From contig JACMLX010000211.1 in assembly GCA_014379355.1 (NCBI GenBank), positions 1 through 62,676 on the forward strand: a stretch of DNA of 62,676 bases. Direction: 5' to 3'. The notes beneath the pieces are model-generated. The model had not been told where the DNA came from and ran no database searches. It was given only the letters and a program-made list of their open reading frames with translations. The translations under genes were made by a program, and so were the position numbers. Origin of the DNA: Gemmatimonadaceae bacterium (GTDB lineage: Bacteria; Gemmatimonadota; Gemmatimonadetes; Gemmatimonadales; Gemmatimonadaceae). Position 1 is the stretch's first letter; every line of letters begins with the position of its first letter. Shown here in pieces: positions 33,949-42,924 of this stretch.

Positions 33949-35208
33949 TTACTGCGTCGCGACTGCCGCAGCGAGAATCCGCCCATGCTCGGCCAGCATC
34001 GTGTCCTCCGTGTGCTGCGAGAGTGCGAGCTTCATTTCCGCCGCCGCTTCTTCCACGTACCCGTTCCGATAGAGTGCCCACGCGAGAAGATCGTGACCGT
34101 ACACGTCGTGTCGGTCGCGGAGTTCTCGCCTGGCTCGCCGCAACACATCGGCGCGATCCGACGGTGTTCCGTGGTCGAGCAGGAATTGCCCCCACGCGCG
34201 GTGAATTGCACCGGGCTGCGTGAGCGCGCTGCGCGACATCGCGTCGGCGTAGCGTGCGGCCTGCGCGGTGTCACCGAGCGCCGCGTAGGCGCGACTGATG
34301 GTGCCGAGTGTCGCGGGATCGAGCTGGATGCTGATCGCCTGCTCGCCGAAGTCGGCGGCATGACGCCAATCGCCCCGCGCCAATGCCGCCCTGGCAAGTC
34401 CGCCGAGAATGCGTACGTCCTCCGGATTCTTGCGCAGGCCGTGCACGAACGACGACTCGGCTGCGGCAACGCGACCCATGCGCAGCTCCAGCTCACCGAG
34501 GCGATAGTGGAACCAGGCTGCCTGCTCGCGCGGCAGGTCGTCGCGACGATCGGCGGACACGATCGCACGTCGCAACATTTCGCGCGCGATGTCGACGTGG
34601 CCAGTGACTTCATACCAGCGTGCGACACGCGCACCGATCGTGAACTGTGTTCCGTCGTAGTGCACCGCGCGGAAGTGTGCGGCGGCCGCATCGTAGTCGC
34701 CAAGTTCGAGCTCGATTTCGCCGAGCAGCGCGAGGTGCGACGGGGTGTCGGGCTCGAGGGAATCAGCGGTAACCGCGACGGCGTGTGCTTCGCGGAATGC
34801 GTGACGTGCCATCAGCGTCGATGCGAGCACCTCGTAGGCCTGACCGTTGCGCGCCTCGCGAATGCCGACGGATTCGCGTGCCAGCATCTCGGACTGTTCG
34901 AGATCCGACGTTGAACCCGTGATCCGCGCCCGCGCGTACAGCAATCCGGCCAGGGCAAGGCGATCGATTGCGCTGGTCGAGTCCTCCTTGACGCGCTGGA
35001 TGTAGAAGGTGATGTCGCGGTCCCGTATCGCGGCTTCGCTGAGCGGCGTGGCGCTGAACGTGACCAGCGGCTCGCGCGAGAGCGTCGGTGCCAGCGTGGG
35101 CAGCTCGCGGCTCTTCATCACCAGTGCGACGGCCACCAGTGCGCCGAAGGCGACTGACGCGCCGACGATGCTGCTCAAGTATCCTCGCGGATGCGACATG
35201 GAAGGCAT
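33949..35208 (-). CDS. membrane-anchored TPR protein of the DUF4331 cluster
   Basis: A protein of about 419 residues with an N-terminal membrane anchor (about 12-32) and then tetratricopeptide-like helical repeats through to the end (for example AYEVLASTLMARHAFREAH, LGEIELELGDYDAAAAHF, ILGGLARAALARGDWRHA). It should be a periplasmic or inner-membrane adaptor. It follows two DUF4331 genes on the same strand, and the three form an operon of a type often seen with DUF4331. ATG 35208 is chosen; 35199 is possible. Confidence 0.82.
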   Translation of the reverse strand: MPSMSHPRGYLSSIVGASVAFGALVAVALVMKSRELPTLAPTLSREPLVTFSATPLSEAAIRDRDITFYIQRVKEDSTSAIDRLALAGLLYARARITGSTSDLEQSEMLARESVGIREARNGQAYEVLASTLMARHAFREAHAVAVTADSLEPDTPSHLALLGEIELELGDYDAAAAHFRAVHYDGTQFTIGARVARWYEVTGHVDIAREMLRRAIVSADRRDDLPREQAAWFHYRLGELELRMGRVAAAESSFVHGLRKNPEDVRILGGLARAALARGDWRHAADFGEQAISIQLDPATLGTISRAYAALGDTAQAARYADAMSRSALTQPGAIHRAWGQFLLDHGTPSDRADVLRRARRELRDRHDVYGHDLLAWALYRNGYVEEAAAEMKLALSQHTEDTMLAEHGRILAAAVATQ

Positions 35209-35304
35209 GGGCGGATCAGGGAAGGAGAAACGCGACGACCGTGAGGAGCAGGCCCGTGATGCTGTGCGATGCATTGCGCAGCATCACGGGATACGGCGGT
35301 GTGA

Positions 35305-35964
35305 TCAGTACGTCGGTGATGCGAGGTACGGGAACCGCGTCGAGAACGCCTTGTCGTTCGCCGGCACATTGTCCGTGCAGAGCGGCAGCTGACCATTCTC
35401 GCAGTATGCGCCATTCGGCGAGACCACCTTGCCGAAGATCGCCGACAGGCCGGCATCGACCACGTCATCCTTCAGGTTGCGACCGCCCCAGCCGTTGGCC
35501 AGCGCCCATGACAACCAGCCCGACGTGGCCGGATTCCGCGACGATTCGACGATCAGCATGTCGGGATAGAGCACGGCGCCGAGTGTGTTGGCGACTTCCG
35601 GCTGGTTGCCGCGGAAGGCGTTGATGAACGCGAGGCTCTGCGCGCCGAATTCGGCCGAGTTGTACGGCTGCGTACGATTGTAGCGATCGTGGTTGGCTTT
35701 CACGATCGTAACTTCACTCACGAGCGGATTGCCGAGAAACTCGACCTGCTCGTAGCGCGTTTCGCCGTTCCGCTCATCGTCATCCATGCGCGCATCGAGC
35801 GCAATCTCCGACGTGCCATCGGTCACGGTGGTGTTGGCCGGTTCTGTCGTATTCGCCTTTGTGGTGTCACTGCACGCCACGAGCAGGACGGAGCCGGTGA
35901 CGGTGATCAGGGCGGTGGCGGCGCGCATCCATCGAGCCGCATTCGCTGAATTCTTCTCCAACAT
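35305..35964 (-). CDS. DUF4331 C-terminal-half lipoprotein
   Basis: A 219-residue lipoprotein: lipobox LLVAC near residue 31, then a Thr/Asn-rich linker. The rest matches the second half of DUF4331 proteins (VEFLGNPLVSEVTIV, HDRYNRTQPYN, LYPDMLIVE, SGWLSWALANGWGGRNLKDDVVD). AGGAG stands about 9 nt before the ATG. The preceding gene encodes the first half, so the usual single polypeptide is made here as two separately exported proteins, probably assembling outside the inner membrane. Confidence 0.82.
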   Translation of the reverse strand: MLEKNSANAARWMRAATALITVTGSVLLVACSDTTKANTTEPANTTVTDGTSEIALDARMDDDERNGETRYEQVEFLGNPLVSEVTIVKANHDRYNRTQPYNSAEFGAQSLAFINAFRGNQPEVANTLGAVLYPDMLIVESSRNPATSGWLSWALANGWGGRNLKDDVVDAGLSAIFGKVVSPNGAYCENGQLPLCTDNVPANDKAFSTRFPYLASPTY

Positions 35965-36014
35965 GTGCTGGTACTCCTGTGGAATGAGAGAATGGAGTGG
36001 AATGAGCGAGCGGC

Positions 36015-36767
36015 TCAACGGCCGACGGCGCGGCTGGTGGTGCCCCACACGCCGAAGCGACCGTTCGTGGCGGGGTTGGCGAGCATGGCGGTCGGCACCT
36101 CGACGACGATGGCCATGTCATTGATCGTGCGCAGGAAGTCGACGGCCTTGTTGGGGCCAGTGGCCGGACGGAACGTCAGCGGGCCTTGCGTGATCGTCGA
36201 CAACGGGCCGGTTTCCGGCTTGCGGTCGGGCAGGATGCGGAAGAATGCCTCGAGGTCGATGAAGAACGGATCATCCCGCGGTCCGGCGAAGAGCTTCATG
36301 CCGCGATTCTCGGCGACGAAGTTCGTGATGGCGAACGTGCGCGGACCGTCGATCAGCGTGTTGACGGTGCCGACGGCGTCCGGCTTGTACGGGCCACGCA
36401 TCGTGACGAGCTGGTAGCGTCCGCGGCCGAGGAACGTGAACTGGAAGACGAGATCTTCCTTCGCGTCGCCGGTGTTGTCGACCTTGATCTGGTACAGCTC
36501 CTGATCGCGCGTGCCGAACGATGCGCTCGGCGTGCCGGCCGGCGTGATCGGCGACTGCGTGCCGAGCACGAGGACCGTCTTCGACGGATCGTTCGGGGAC
36601 GGGAACGCATAGACGTCGTTGACGTCGAAGCGCGGGGACAATTCGACGAGCGGTGTGTCCTGATGATCCGAGGCCATCAGCTGACGCACGGCCAGTGCTG
36701 AACCGGCCGCGACGAGCACCGCGACCAGCGCCTTGACTGGCACCCGGGTGGGAATCCACTTGAGCAT
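36015..36767 (-). CDS. DUF4331 N-terminal-half exported protein
   Basis: A 250-residue exported protein. The signal sequence is about 10-32, with the family hallmark ASDHQDTPLVE right after it, then the first half of the DUF4331 domain (DVNDVYAFPSPNDPSKTVLV, FTFLGRGRYQLVTMRGPY, LFAGPRDDPFFIDLEAFF). GGAG precedes the ATG. First gene of the operon with the C-terminal half and the TPR protein. Upstream, TACGAC recurs at 36811 and 36822 with GCGT after each copy, a possible regulator or ECF-sigma site. The role of DUF4331 proteins is not established. Confidence 0.85.
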   Translation of the reverse strand: MLKWIPTRVPVKALVAVLVAAGSALAVRQLMASDHQDTPLVELSPRFDVNDVYAFPSPNDPSKTVLVLGTQSPITPAGTPSASFGTRDQELYQIKVDNTGDAKEDLVFQFTFLGRGRYQLVTMRGPYKPDAVGTVNTLIDGPRTFAITNFVAENRGMKLFAGPRDDPFFIDLEAFFRILPDRKPETGPLSTITQGPLTFRPATGPNKAVDFLRTINDMAIVVEVPTAMLANPATNGRFGVWGTTSRAVGR

Positions 36768-37001
36768 TGTTACTCCGGAACGGAATGAGGTGAACAGAGT
36801 CGCACGAGCCTACGACCGCGTTACGACGCGTTAATTCAGACCGGATTGGCGAGCTCGACCATTGCGGTTTCCGCGTTGGTCTTTCGGGGCTCGCGAGACG
36901 CTGCCGATGTCGCGGGGCGGGAGGCCGTTGCGGCGCAGCGCTGCCGCGGCGAAGGTATCGCGTTCATCGCCGGGTGTGCTCACCGATCTTCAGGAGCCGT
37001 G

Positions 37002-38564
37002 ATGCGCCGTTGCCTCGTCTTCGCGTTTGTCGCCGCAAGTGCCACGTTGCCGACGCGGAGTGTCGCGCAGAACGATCCGGCGCTCGCGTCGCGCATCGCG
37101 ACGATCATCGAACGGCCCGAGTTCCGGCATGCGTTGTGGGGCATCGAAATCTACGATGCCGATGCGAACCGACCGTTGTATGTGCTGAACGAGGACAAAC
37201 TCTTCACGCCCGGATCGACCACGAAGCTGCTGTCGGCAGGGACGGCGCTGGCAAAACTTGGCCCGACGCATCGCTTCTCGACGAAGATCTATCGCACCGG
37301 ACCGATCTCGTCGTCCGGTACCCTGTCCGGCGATCTGGTCCTGGTGGCGAGCGGCGATCCGAATCTGTCGCAGCGCCTGCAGCCGGATGGCTCGCTCGCC
37401 TTCGAGAATCACGATCACTCGTATGGAGGCGCGCCGGATACGAAAGCAGTGCCCGGCGATCCGCTGGTGGTCATCAGGCAACTCGCAGCGCAGGTGGCGG
37501 CGCACGGCATCAAACGCATCACGGGCCGCGTGCTGATCGACGCCTCGCTGTACGCCGAGGGAACGCGCGAACTTGGCACGGGTGTCGTGGTGTCGCCGAT
37601 CATGGTGAACGACAACGTGCTCGATGTCGTCGCGGCGCCGGGCGCGAAAGTCGGTGATCCCCTGCAACTCACGGTGACGCCAGCCACGCGTTACGCGCGC
37701 ATCCTCAACCGGACGCGCACGGTGCCAGCGGATTCCGCGGCGAGCATCGACCAGGCCGACAGCGTCAGTGCCGATGGCAGCGTGACCGTCACGGTCACCG
37801 GTGGCATGCCGCTCGGAAAGGCTGCGATTCTGTACGCGTATGCGGTACCGTCGCCATCGCGATTCGCGCAGGCCGTGTTGACCGAAGCGCTGATCGCGGC
37901 CGGTGTGTCGGTGACGCCGACAAGGGTCGGGCCTTCCCCCGACTTCGCGAAGCTCGCCGCGTCGTATGCCGCCACCAACCTGGTGGCCGAGCATCGATCG
38001 GCACCGGCGACCGAGATGGTGAAGGTGGTGTTGAAAGTCAGCCAGAACATGCATGCATCGGGCTTGCCGATGTTGATGGGCGCGCTCTATGGCACGAAGG
38101 GCCAGAACGGTTTCGACGTGGAGCGCGAGTGGCTGCAGTCGGTGGGTCTCGACACCAAGGGTGCGCAGCAAGCCGACGGTGCCGGCGGCGACGCACACTT
38201 CACGCCGGCGTTCATGGTGAGCTTCCTGCAGATGATGTCGAAACGTCCCGACTTCGCATCGTTCAAGGCCGCTCTGCCCGTGCTCGGTCGCGATGGCACG
38301 CTCTATCAGATCCAGCCGCAATCGCCGGCTGCCGGCCACGTGTTCGCCAAGACCGGCACCTTTGCCCTCGGCGATCCGCTCAACCAGGGATTGCTGGTGA
38401 CTGGCAAGGGCCTCGCCGGCTACGCGACCACGGAGTCGGGCCGGAACCTCATCGTCGTTGTGTACGTCAACAACGTGTTCGTGTCGCTCGCACCTGACGA
38501 AATCACGCGCGTGGTCGGGCAGGCGCTCGGCGAGGTCGCCGCAACGACGTGGTCCATCCGCTGA
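37002..38564 (+). CDS. dacB: D-alanyl-D-alanine carboxypeptidase/endopeptidase, PBP4 type (S13)
   Basis: A 520-residue periplasmic penicillin-binding protein that trims or cuts peptidoglycan peptide cross-links. The signal peptide is 1-22 (SVA|QN). All three active-site motifs are present: Ser72-Thr-Thr-Lys75, Ser347-Gln-Asn349 and Lys450-Thr-Gly452. The large insert between motif 1 and motif 2 (about 100-330) is the domain II/III insertion of the S13 family. The second motif reads SQNMHAS where PBP4 usually has SDN. AGGAG precedes the ATG. It is divergent from the DUF4331 operon. Confidence 0.93.
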   Translation: MRRCLVFAFVAASATLPTRSVAQNDPALASRIATIIERPEFRHALWGIEIYDADANRPLYVLNEDKLFTPGSTTKLLSAGTALAKLGPTHRFSTKIYRTGPISSSGTLSGDLVLVASGDPNLSQRLQPDGSLAFENHDHSYGGAPDTKAVPGDPLVVIRQLAAQVAAHGIKRITGRVLIDASLYAEGTRELGTGVVVSPIMVNDNVLDVVAAPGAKVGDPLQLTVTPATRYARILNRTRTVPADSAASIDQADSVSADGSVTVTVTGGMPLGKAAILYAYAVPSPSRFAQAVLTEALIAAGVSVTPTRVGPSPDFAKLAASYAATNLVAEHRSAPATEMVKVVLKVSQNMHASGLPMLMGALYGTKGQNGFDVEREWLQSVGLDTKGAQQADGAGGDAHFTPAFMVSFLQMMSKRPDFASFKAALPVLGRDGTLYQIQPQSPAAGHVFAKTGTFALGDPLNQGLLVTGKGLAGYATTESGRNLIVVVYVNNVFVSLAPDEITRVVGQALGEVAATTWSIR

Positions 38565-38612
38565 CTGGCAGACCGTACGCCGGGCAGTCGATCGTGCGAC
38601 GTGCCCGCTTCC

Positions 38613-38618
38613 TATATT
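38613..38618 (+). promoter_or_regulatory. -10 element of the catabolic operon (leaderless)
   Basis: TATATT ends 7 nt before the ATG at 38625, so transcription would begin on the start codon. No convincing -35 or ribosome site is present. Inference from spacing only. Confidence 0.45.
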
Positions 38619-38624
38619 CGTCGC

Positions 38625-39962
38625 ATGCCACCGCACCAGGCTGAGCGCGACACGGTTCTGCACAGCTGGAGTGTCCCTGCCGACTGGGATGCTCCGACGG
38701 TGGTCGGAGGCGCCGGCGCGCGATTCTTCCTCGATGACGGGCGCTCGATCCTGGACTTCAGCAGCCAGTCGGAATGCTGCAACCTCGGACATCAGCATCC
38801 CGAGGTGGTCGCAGCGATCAAGGCACAGGCCGACCGCCTCTGTTACATCGCGAACGCGTGGGGTGCGGCGCCACGCGCGGAACTGGCCGAATTGCTGCTG
38901 GAAAAAAGCGGCTTCTCAGGCGGGCGCGTTTTCTTCACGCTCGGCGGTGCCGACGCGAACGAACATGCCGTGAAATTCGCACGCCTGGCGAAAGGCATGC
39001 CGCGCGGCACGATCGTCGCGCGAGAGCGATCGTATCATGGTGCTAGTTACGCCGCGATGGCGCTGTCCGGTGACTCACGGACGCTCGCACAGGTCGATCC
39101 CGCGCAGCATGGTGTGATTCACGCACTGCCTCCGTACGCGTATCGATGCGAGTTCGGTACGGACACCGACGAGAGCTGTGGGATGGCTGCAGCCGCGCAT
39201 ATCGGCGACATCGTCGGCGGTCACCGCGAGGTCGTCGCCGTGCTGATGGAACCGAATGCCGGTACGAACGGCATCGTGGCGCCGGACAGCTACTGGCCAG
39301 CCTTGCGCACCGTCACTGCCGAGCACGACGTGCTGCTGATCGCCGACGAAGTGATGAGCGGATTCGGTCGCTGCGGTGAATGGTTCGCGTGGCAGCGTTC
39401 GGGTGAGGCCGGCCGTCCCGACATGATGACACTCGCCAAGGGACTCACGGGCGCGCACGTGCCGCTCGGTGCAGTCGTGCTGTCCGCAGGCGTTGCCACG
39501 CAGCTCGAACATAAGATGATCTTCACGGGTCTCACGTACTGCGGGCATCCGCTGGCCTGCGCCGCCGGAGTCGCCGCGGTCAAGGCGTACGAAGCCGGGA
39601 ACCTGATCGAGCGTTCACGACGCCTCGGTGCATCGATGCTCGCGGCGCTGCAGGACATGCAATCGCGCCACCGTGTGATCGGCGACGTGCGTGGCGGGCA
39701 CGGACTGTTCGCCGTGCTCGAACTGGTGTCGGATCGCTCGACGCGCGAACCGCTCGCGCCGTGGCCGGTGACGGCACCAGCGCTCAAGGCCTTGGTGCGC
39801 GATGGCCTCGCCGCCGGCGTGTCGTTCGCGACGCGTGGCAACCTCGTGATTCTTGCGCCGCCACTCGTGATCGAGGAGCATGATGTCGCCGACGCGCTGA
39901 CGCTGCTCGACAGGTTGCTCACGACGCACTTTCCGGCAGAACCCGAAGTGTTGTCGGCATGA
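38625..39962 (+). CDS. class III (omega) aminotransferase, first of the operon
   Basis: A 445-residue PLP enzyme of aminotransferase class III. Lys272 (MMTLAKGLTG) is the Schiff-base lysine and DEVMSGFGR holds the Asp that contacts the PLP ring nitrogen. The substrate end GFSGGRVFFTLGGADANEHA and the YHGASYAAMALSG segment are typical of taurine-, beta-alanine- and diamine-type transaminases. It starts a five-gene run (overlaps of 4, 1, then 27 nt gap, then 4 nt) with a CoA-transferase and a permease. The operon therefore probably converts an omega-amino acid to an acid and then to its CoA ester. Confidence 0.9.
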   Translation: MPPHQAERDTVLHSWSVPADWDAPTVVGGAGARFFLDDGRSILDFSSQSECCNLGHQHPEVVAAIKAQADRLCYIANAWGAAPRAELAELLLEKSGFSGGRVFFTLGGADANEHAVKFARLAKGMPRGTIVARERSYHGASYAAMALSGDSRTLAQVDPAQHGVIHALPPYAYRCEFGTDTDESCGMAAAAHIGDIVGGHREVVAVLMEPNAGTNGIVAPDSYWPALRTVTAEHDVLLIADEVMSGFGRCGEWFAWQRSGEAGRPDMMTLAKGLTGAHVPLGAVVLSAGVATQLEHKMIFTGLTYCGHPLACAAGVAAVKAYEAGNLIERSRRLGASMLAALQDMQSRHRVIGDVRGGHGLFAVLELVSDRSTREPLAPWPVTAPALKALVRDGLAAGVSFATRGNLVILAPPLVIEEHDVADALTLLDRLLTTHFPAEPEVLSA

Positions 39963-40813
39963 CACCGCAGTTTCTCTCGCTGCGTGACACGATGTCGGCG
40001 TATGTTCACGACGGCATGACGGTCGCGCTCGAGGGGTTCACGCACCTGATCCCGTTCGCGGCGGGCCACGAGTTGATCCGGCAGCGGCGCCGCGGCCTGA
40101 CACTGGTGCGCATGACACCCGACCTGATCTACGATCAGATGATCGGCATGGGCTGCGCCGAGAAGCTCGTCTTTTCGTGGGGCGGCAATCCGGGCGTGGG
40201 TTCGCTGCATCGTTTGCGCGACGCGATCGAGAAGGACTGGCCGCACCCGCTGACGATCGACGAACACAGTCATGCCGGAATGGCGGTACGATACACGGCC
40301 GGCGCGAGCGGCCTGCCATTCGGCATCCTGAAAGGCTACACCGGCACGTCGCTGGTCGATGCGAATCGTGAGCACATCACATCCATCACGTGTCCGTTCA
40401 CCGGCGAGGCGGTGACGGCCGTGCCGGCGCTCATCCCCGACGTCACCATTCTGCACGCACAGCAGGCAGATGTCGCCGGCAATGTGCTGATGCGCGGAAT
40501 AGTGGGCGCGAGTCGCGAGGCGGCGATGGCGGCGCGCACGCTCGTGTTCACGGTGGAGCAGGTCGTGGACGACCTCGATGCACCGATGAATGCGTTCGTG
40601 ATTCCGGCGTGGCAGATTGCCGCGATCGCCGAGGTGCCGGGTGGTGCGTATCCGTCGTATGCACAGGGTTACTACGCGCGCGACAACGCGTTCTATCAGG
40701 CGTGGGATGCGATCGCGCGTTCGAGGGACGACTTCGTTTCCTGGATGACGCAGCATGTGCTGGGAACGCTCGATCACGCCGAGTTCCTGCGCAGCGTGGG
40801 AGCCGCCGACTGA
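39959..40813 (+). CDS. CoA-transferase subunit A (glutaconate CoA-transferase-like)
   Basis: A 284-residue alpha subunit of a class I CoA-transferase, closest in layout to GctA/CatI. It begins LRDTMSAYVHDGMTVALEGF, has the nucleotide-binding-like SWGGNPGVGSLHR, and YTGTSLVDAN and SITCPFTGEAVTAVPAL in the middle. It works with the subunit encoded next to move CoA between acyl groups. Its start overlaps the aminotransferase stop (ATGA). Confidence 0.9.
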   Translation: MTPQFLSLRDTMSAYVHDGMTVALEGFTHLIPFAAGHELIRQRRRGLTLVRMTPDLIYDQMIGMGCAEKLVFSWGGNPGVGSLHRLRDAIEKDWPHPLTIDEHSHAGMAVRYTAGASGLPFGILKGYTGTSLVDANREHITSITCPFTGEAVTAVPALIPDVTILHAQQADVAGNVLMRGIVGASREAAMAARTLVFTVEQVVDDLDAPMNAFVIPAWQIAAIAEVPGGAYPSYAQGYYARDNAFYQAWDAIARSRDDFVSWMTQHVLGTLDHAEFLRSVGAAD

Positions 40814-41559
40814 TGGCCATCGCGTATACGCCCGACGAGATGATGACCGTGGCTGCAGCGCGCCGATTGCCGAATGGCGCGGTGTGCTTCGTCGGCATCG
40901 GACTTCCCAGTGCCGCGTGCAATCTTGCACGGTTGACGCACGCGCCGGACCTGGTGCTGATCTACGAGTCGGGCACCGTCGGCACGCAGCCGACGGTCTT
41001 GCCTTTGTCGATCGGCGATGGTGAACTGGCCGAGACGGCGCGAACGGTGATTCCGCTGCCTGAAATCTTCACGCATTATCTGCAGCGTGGACGCGTGGAC
41101 GTCGGTTTTCTTGGCGCCGCGCAGGTCGACCGCTTCGGAAACCTGAACAGCACCGTGATCGGCCGGTACGATCAGCCGACGGTACGGTTGCCGGGTGCCG
41201 GTGGTGCGCCGGAAATTGCAGCGCATGCACGGTCCGTGCTGGTGGTGATGAAACAGTCCGCACGCACGTTGGTGCCTGCACTCGACTTCCGCACCAGCGC
41301 CGGGAAGCCGACGGCACTGATCACGGATCTCGGCGTCATGACGCCCGATGCGTCGACGCACGAGCTCGTGCTGACGTCGCTGTACGAGGGGGTGACGGTG
41401 GATGCCGCGCGCGCCGCCTGCGGCTGGCCGCTTCGCATCGCGGAGTCCATCACGAGCATATCGCCGCCGACGGACGATGAGCTGCTCGTGCTCCGTTCGC
41501 TGCACGAACGCACTCGTCATGCACATTCCCAGCGCGTGCGTGTGCCACTTCCGTCCTGA
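40813..41559 (+). CDS. CoA-transferase subunit B (glutaconate CoA-transferase-like)
   Basis: A 248-residue beta subunit. Glu52 in LIYESGTVG lies where GctB-type enzymes keep the glutamate that forms the acyl-CoA intermediate. The GFLGAAQVDRFGNLNSTVIG stretch is a family hallmark, as is the end GVTVDAARAACGWPL. It begins on the last base of the A-subunit stop (TGATG), so the two subunits are made in equal amounts. The acyl substrate cannot be read from sequence. Confidence 0.9.
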   Translation: MAIAYTPDEMMTVAAARRLPNGAVCFVGIGLPSAACNLARLTHAPDLVLIYESGTVGTQPTVLPLSIGDGELAETARTVIPLPEIFTHYLQRGRVDVGFLGAAQVDRFGNLNSTVIGRYDQPTVRLPGAGGAPEIAAHARSVLVVMKQSARTLVPALDFRTSAGKPTALITDLGVMTPDASTHELVLTSLYEGVTVDAARAACGWPLRIAESITSISPPTDDELLVLRSLHERTRHAHSQRVRVPLPS

Positions 41560-41586
41560 GTTCCCGATCGCTCCCCGAGACCGCTG

Positions 41587-42924
41587 ATGCAGACACCGCA
41601 CATCACGACTGAATTGCCAGGGCCGAAGGCGCGAGTGATGATCGCGCGTGACGCCGCCGTCGTCTCGCCCTCGTATCCGCGGGACTATCCGTTCGTGATG
41701 TCGCATGGACGCGGTGCCGAGGTGTGGGATGTCGATGGCAACCGTTTCCTCGACTTCGCGGCGGGGATCGCCGTCTGTTCGACGGGGCATTCGCATCCGC
41801 ACGTCGTGCACGCGATCACGGAAGCGGCGCAGGGTTTCCTGCACATCTCGAGCGATTACTGGCACGAGCGCCAGATCGTGCTCGGCGAACGCATTCGTGA
41901 CCTGAGACCGATGGGCGACGAGCCGGTGATGAGTTTCATGTGCCAGAGCGGCACCGAAGCGGTCGAGGGTGCACTCAAGCTCGCGCGCTACGTCACGGGC
42001 CGCTCGCGCTTCATCGGATTCCTCGGCGGGTTTCATGGGCGCACGATGGGATCGCTGTCGTTCACGTCGAGCAAGTACACGCAGCAACAGGGCTTCTTCC
42101 CGACGATGCCCGGTGTGACGCACGTGCCGTATCCGAACAACTATCGTCCGATTCTCGCTGGTGACGATCAGGGTGCGGCGGTGCTGCACTACATCGAACA
42201 TGTGCTCTTCATGCACAACGTGCCGGCGACGGAAGTGGCCGGCATCCTGGTGGAGCCGATCCAGGGCGAGGGTGGCTACATCGTGCCGCCGACAGGATTT
42301 CTCGAGGGGCTGCGAGCGTTGTGTGATCGCCATGGCATCATGCTGATCTTCGACGAAGTGCAATCGGGCATCGGACGCACCGGTACCATGTTCGCGGCGC
42401 ACCTGACTGGTGTTGCGCCGGATATCATGACGCTCGCGAAGGGGCTCGGATCCGGCATGCCGATCGGACTCGTGGTCGCGAAGAAGCGGTGGATGGAGCA
42501 GTGGAAACGCGGGGCACATGGCAACACCTACGGTGGCAATCCGCTGTGTTGCGCGGCTGCCATCGCCACTCTGGACCTGGTGGAGAAGGAATATGCCGCC
42601 AACGCGAAGGACGTCGGCACCTATTTCCTCGAGCGGCTGCGCGACTGGCAGACGCGTGCGCCGCAGATCGGCGAGGTGCGGGGGCACGGGCTGATGATCG
42701 GTCTCGAACTCGTCGCGGGGCGCGGCGACACGACACCGGCGCGTGCACTCTGCGACGACCTGATCACGCGCGCGTATCACAACGGTCTGATCCTGCTGTC
42801 GTGCGGTGTGAGCACGGTGCGCTTCATGCCACCACTGCTCATCACACGTGCTGATGTGGACGAGGCGATGACGATTCTGCAGGCCAGCCTGTGTGAGGTG
42901 CTCGCGGCCGGACAGCCAGCGTGA
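41587..42924 (+). CDS. class III aminotransferase, GABA-transaminase-like
   Basis: A 445-residue PLP enzyme. Lys285 (IMTLAKGLGSG) binds PLP; IFDEVQSGIGRTG carries the ring-nitrogen Asp. SGTEAVEGALKLAR and GFHGRTMGSLSFTSSK are hallmark stretches shared with GabT, beta-alanine and 5-aminovalerate transaminases. It is clearly different from the operon's first transaminase, so two amino groups or two substrates may be handled. It stands 27 nt after the CoA-transferase B stop and overlaps the permease gene by 4 nt. Confidence 0.9.
   Translation: MQTPHITTELPGPKARVMIARDAAVVSPSYPRDYPFVMSHGRGAEVWDVDGNRFLDFAAGIAVCSTGHSHPHVVHAITEAAQGFLHISSDYWHERQIVLGERIRDLRPMGDEPVMSFMCQSGTEAVEGALKLARYVTGRSRFIGFLGGFHGRTMGSLSFTSSKYTQQQGFFPTMPGVTHVPYPNNYRPILAGDDQGAAVLHYIEHVLFMHNVPATEVAGILVEPIQGEGGYIVPPTGFLEGLRALCDRHGIMLIFDEVQSGIGRTGTMFAAHLTGVAPDIMTLAKGLGSGMPIGLVVAKKRWMEQWKRGAHGNTYGGNPLCCAAAIATLDLVEKEYAANAKDVGTYFLERLRDWQTRAPQIGEVRGHGLMIGLELVAGRGDTTPARALCDDLITRAYHNGLILLSCGVSTVRFMPPLLITRADVDEAMTILQASLCEVLAAGQPA

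Noticed and set aside
36990..38798. 602-residue antisense frame over dacB
   Set aside because: No domain or signal; shadow of a PBP4-type gene with all active-site motifs.
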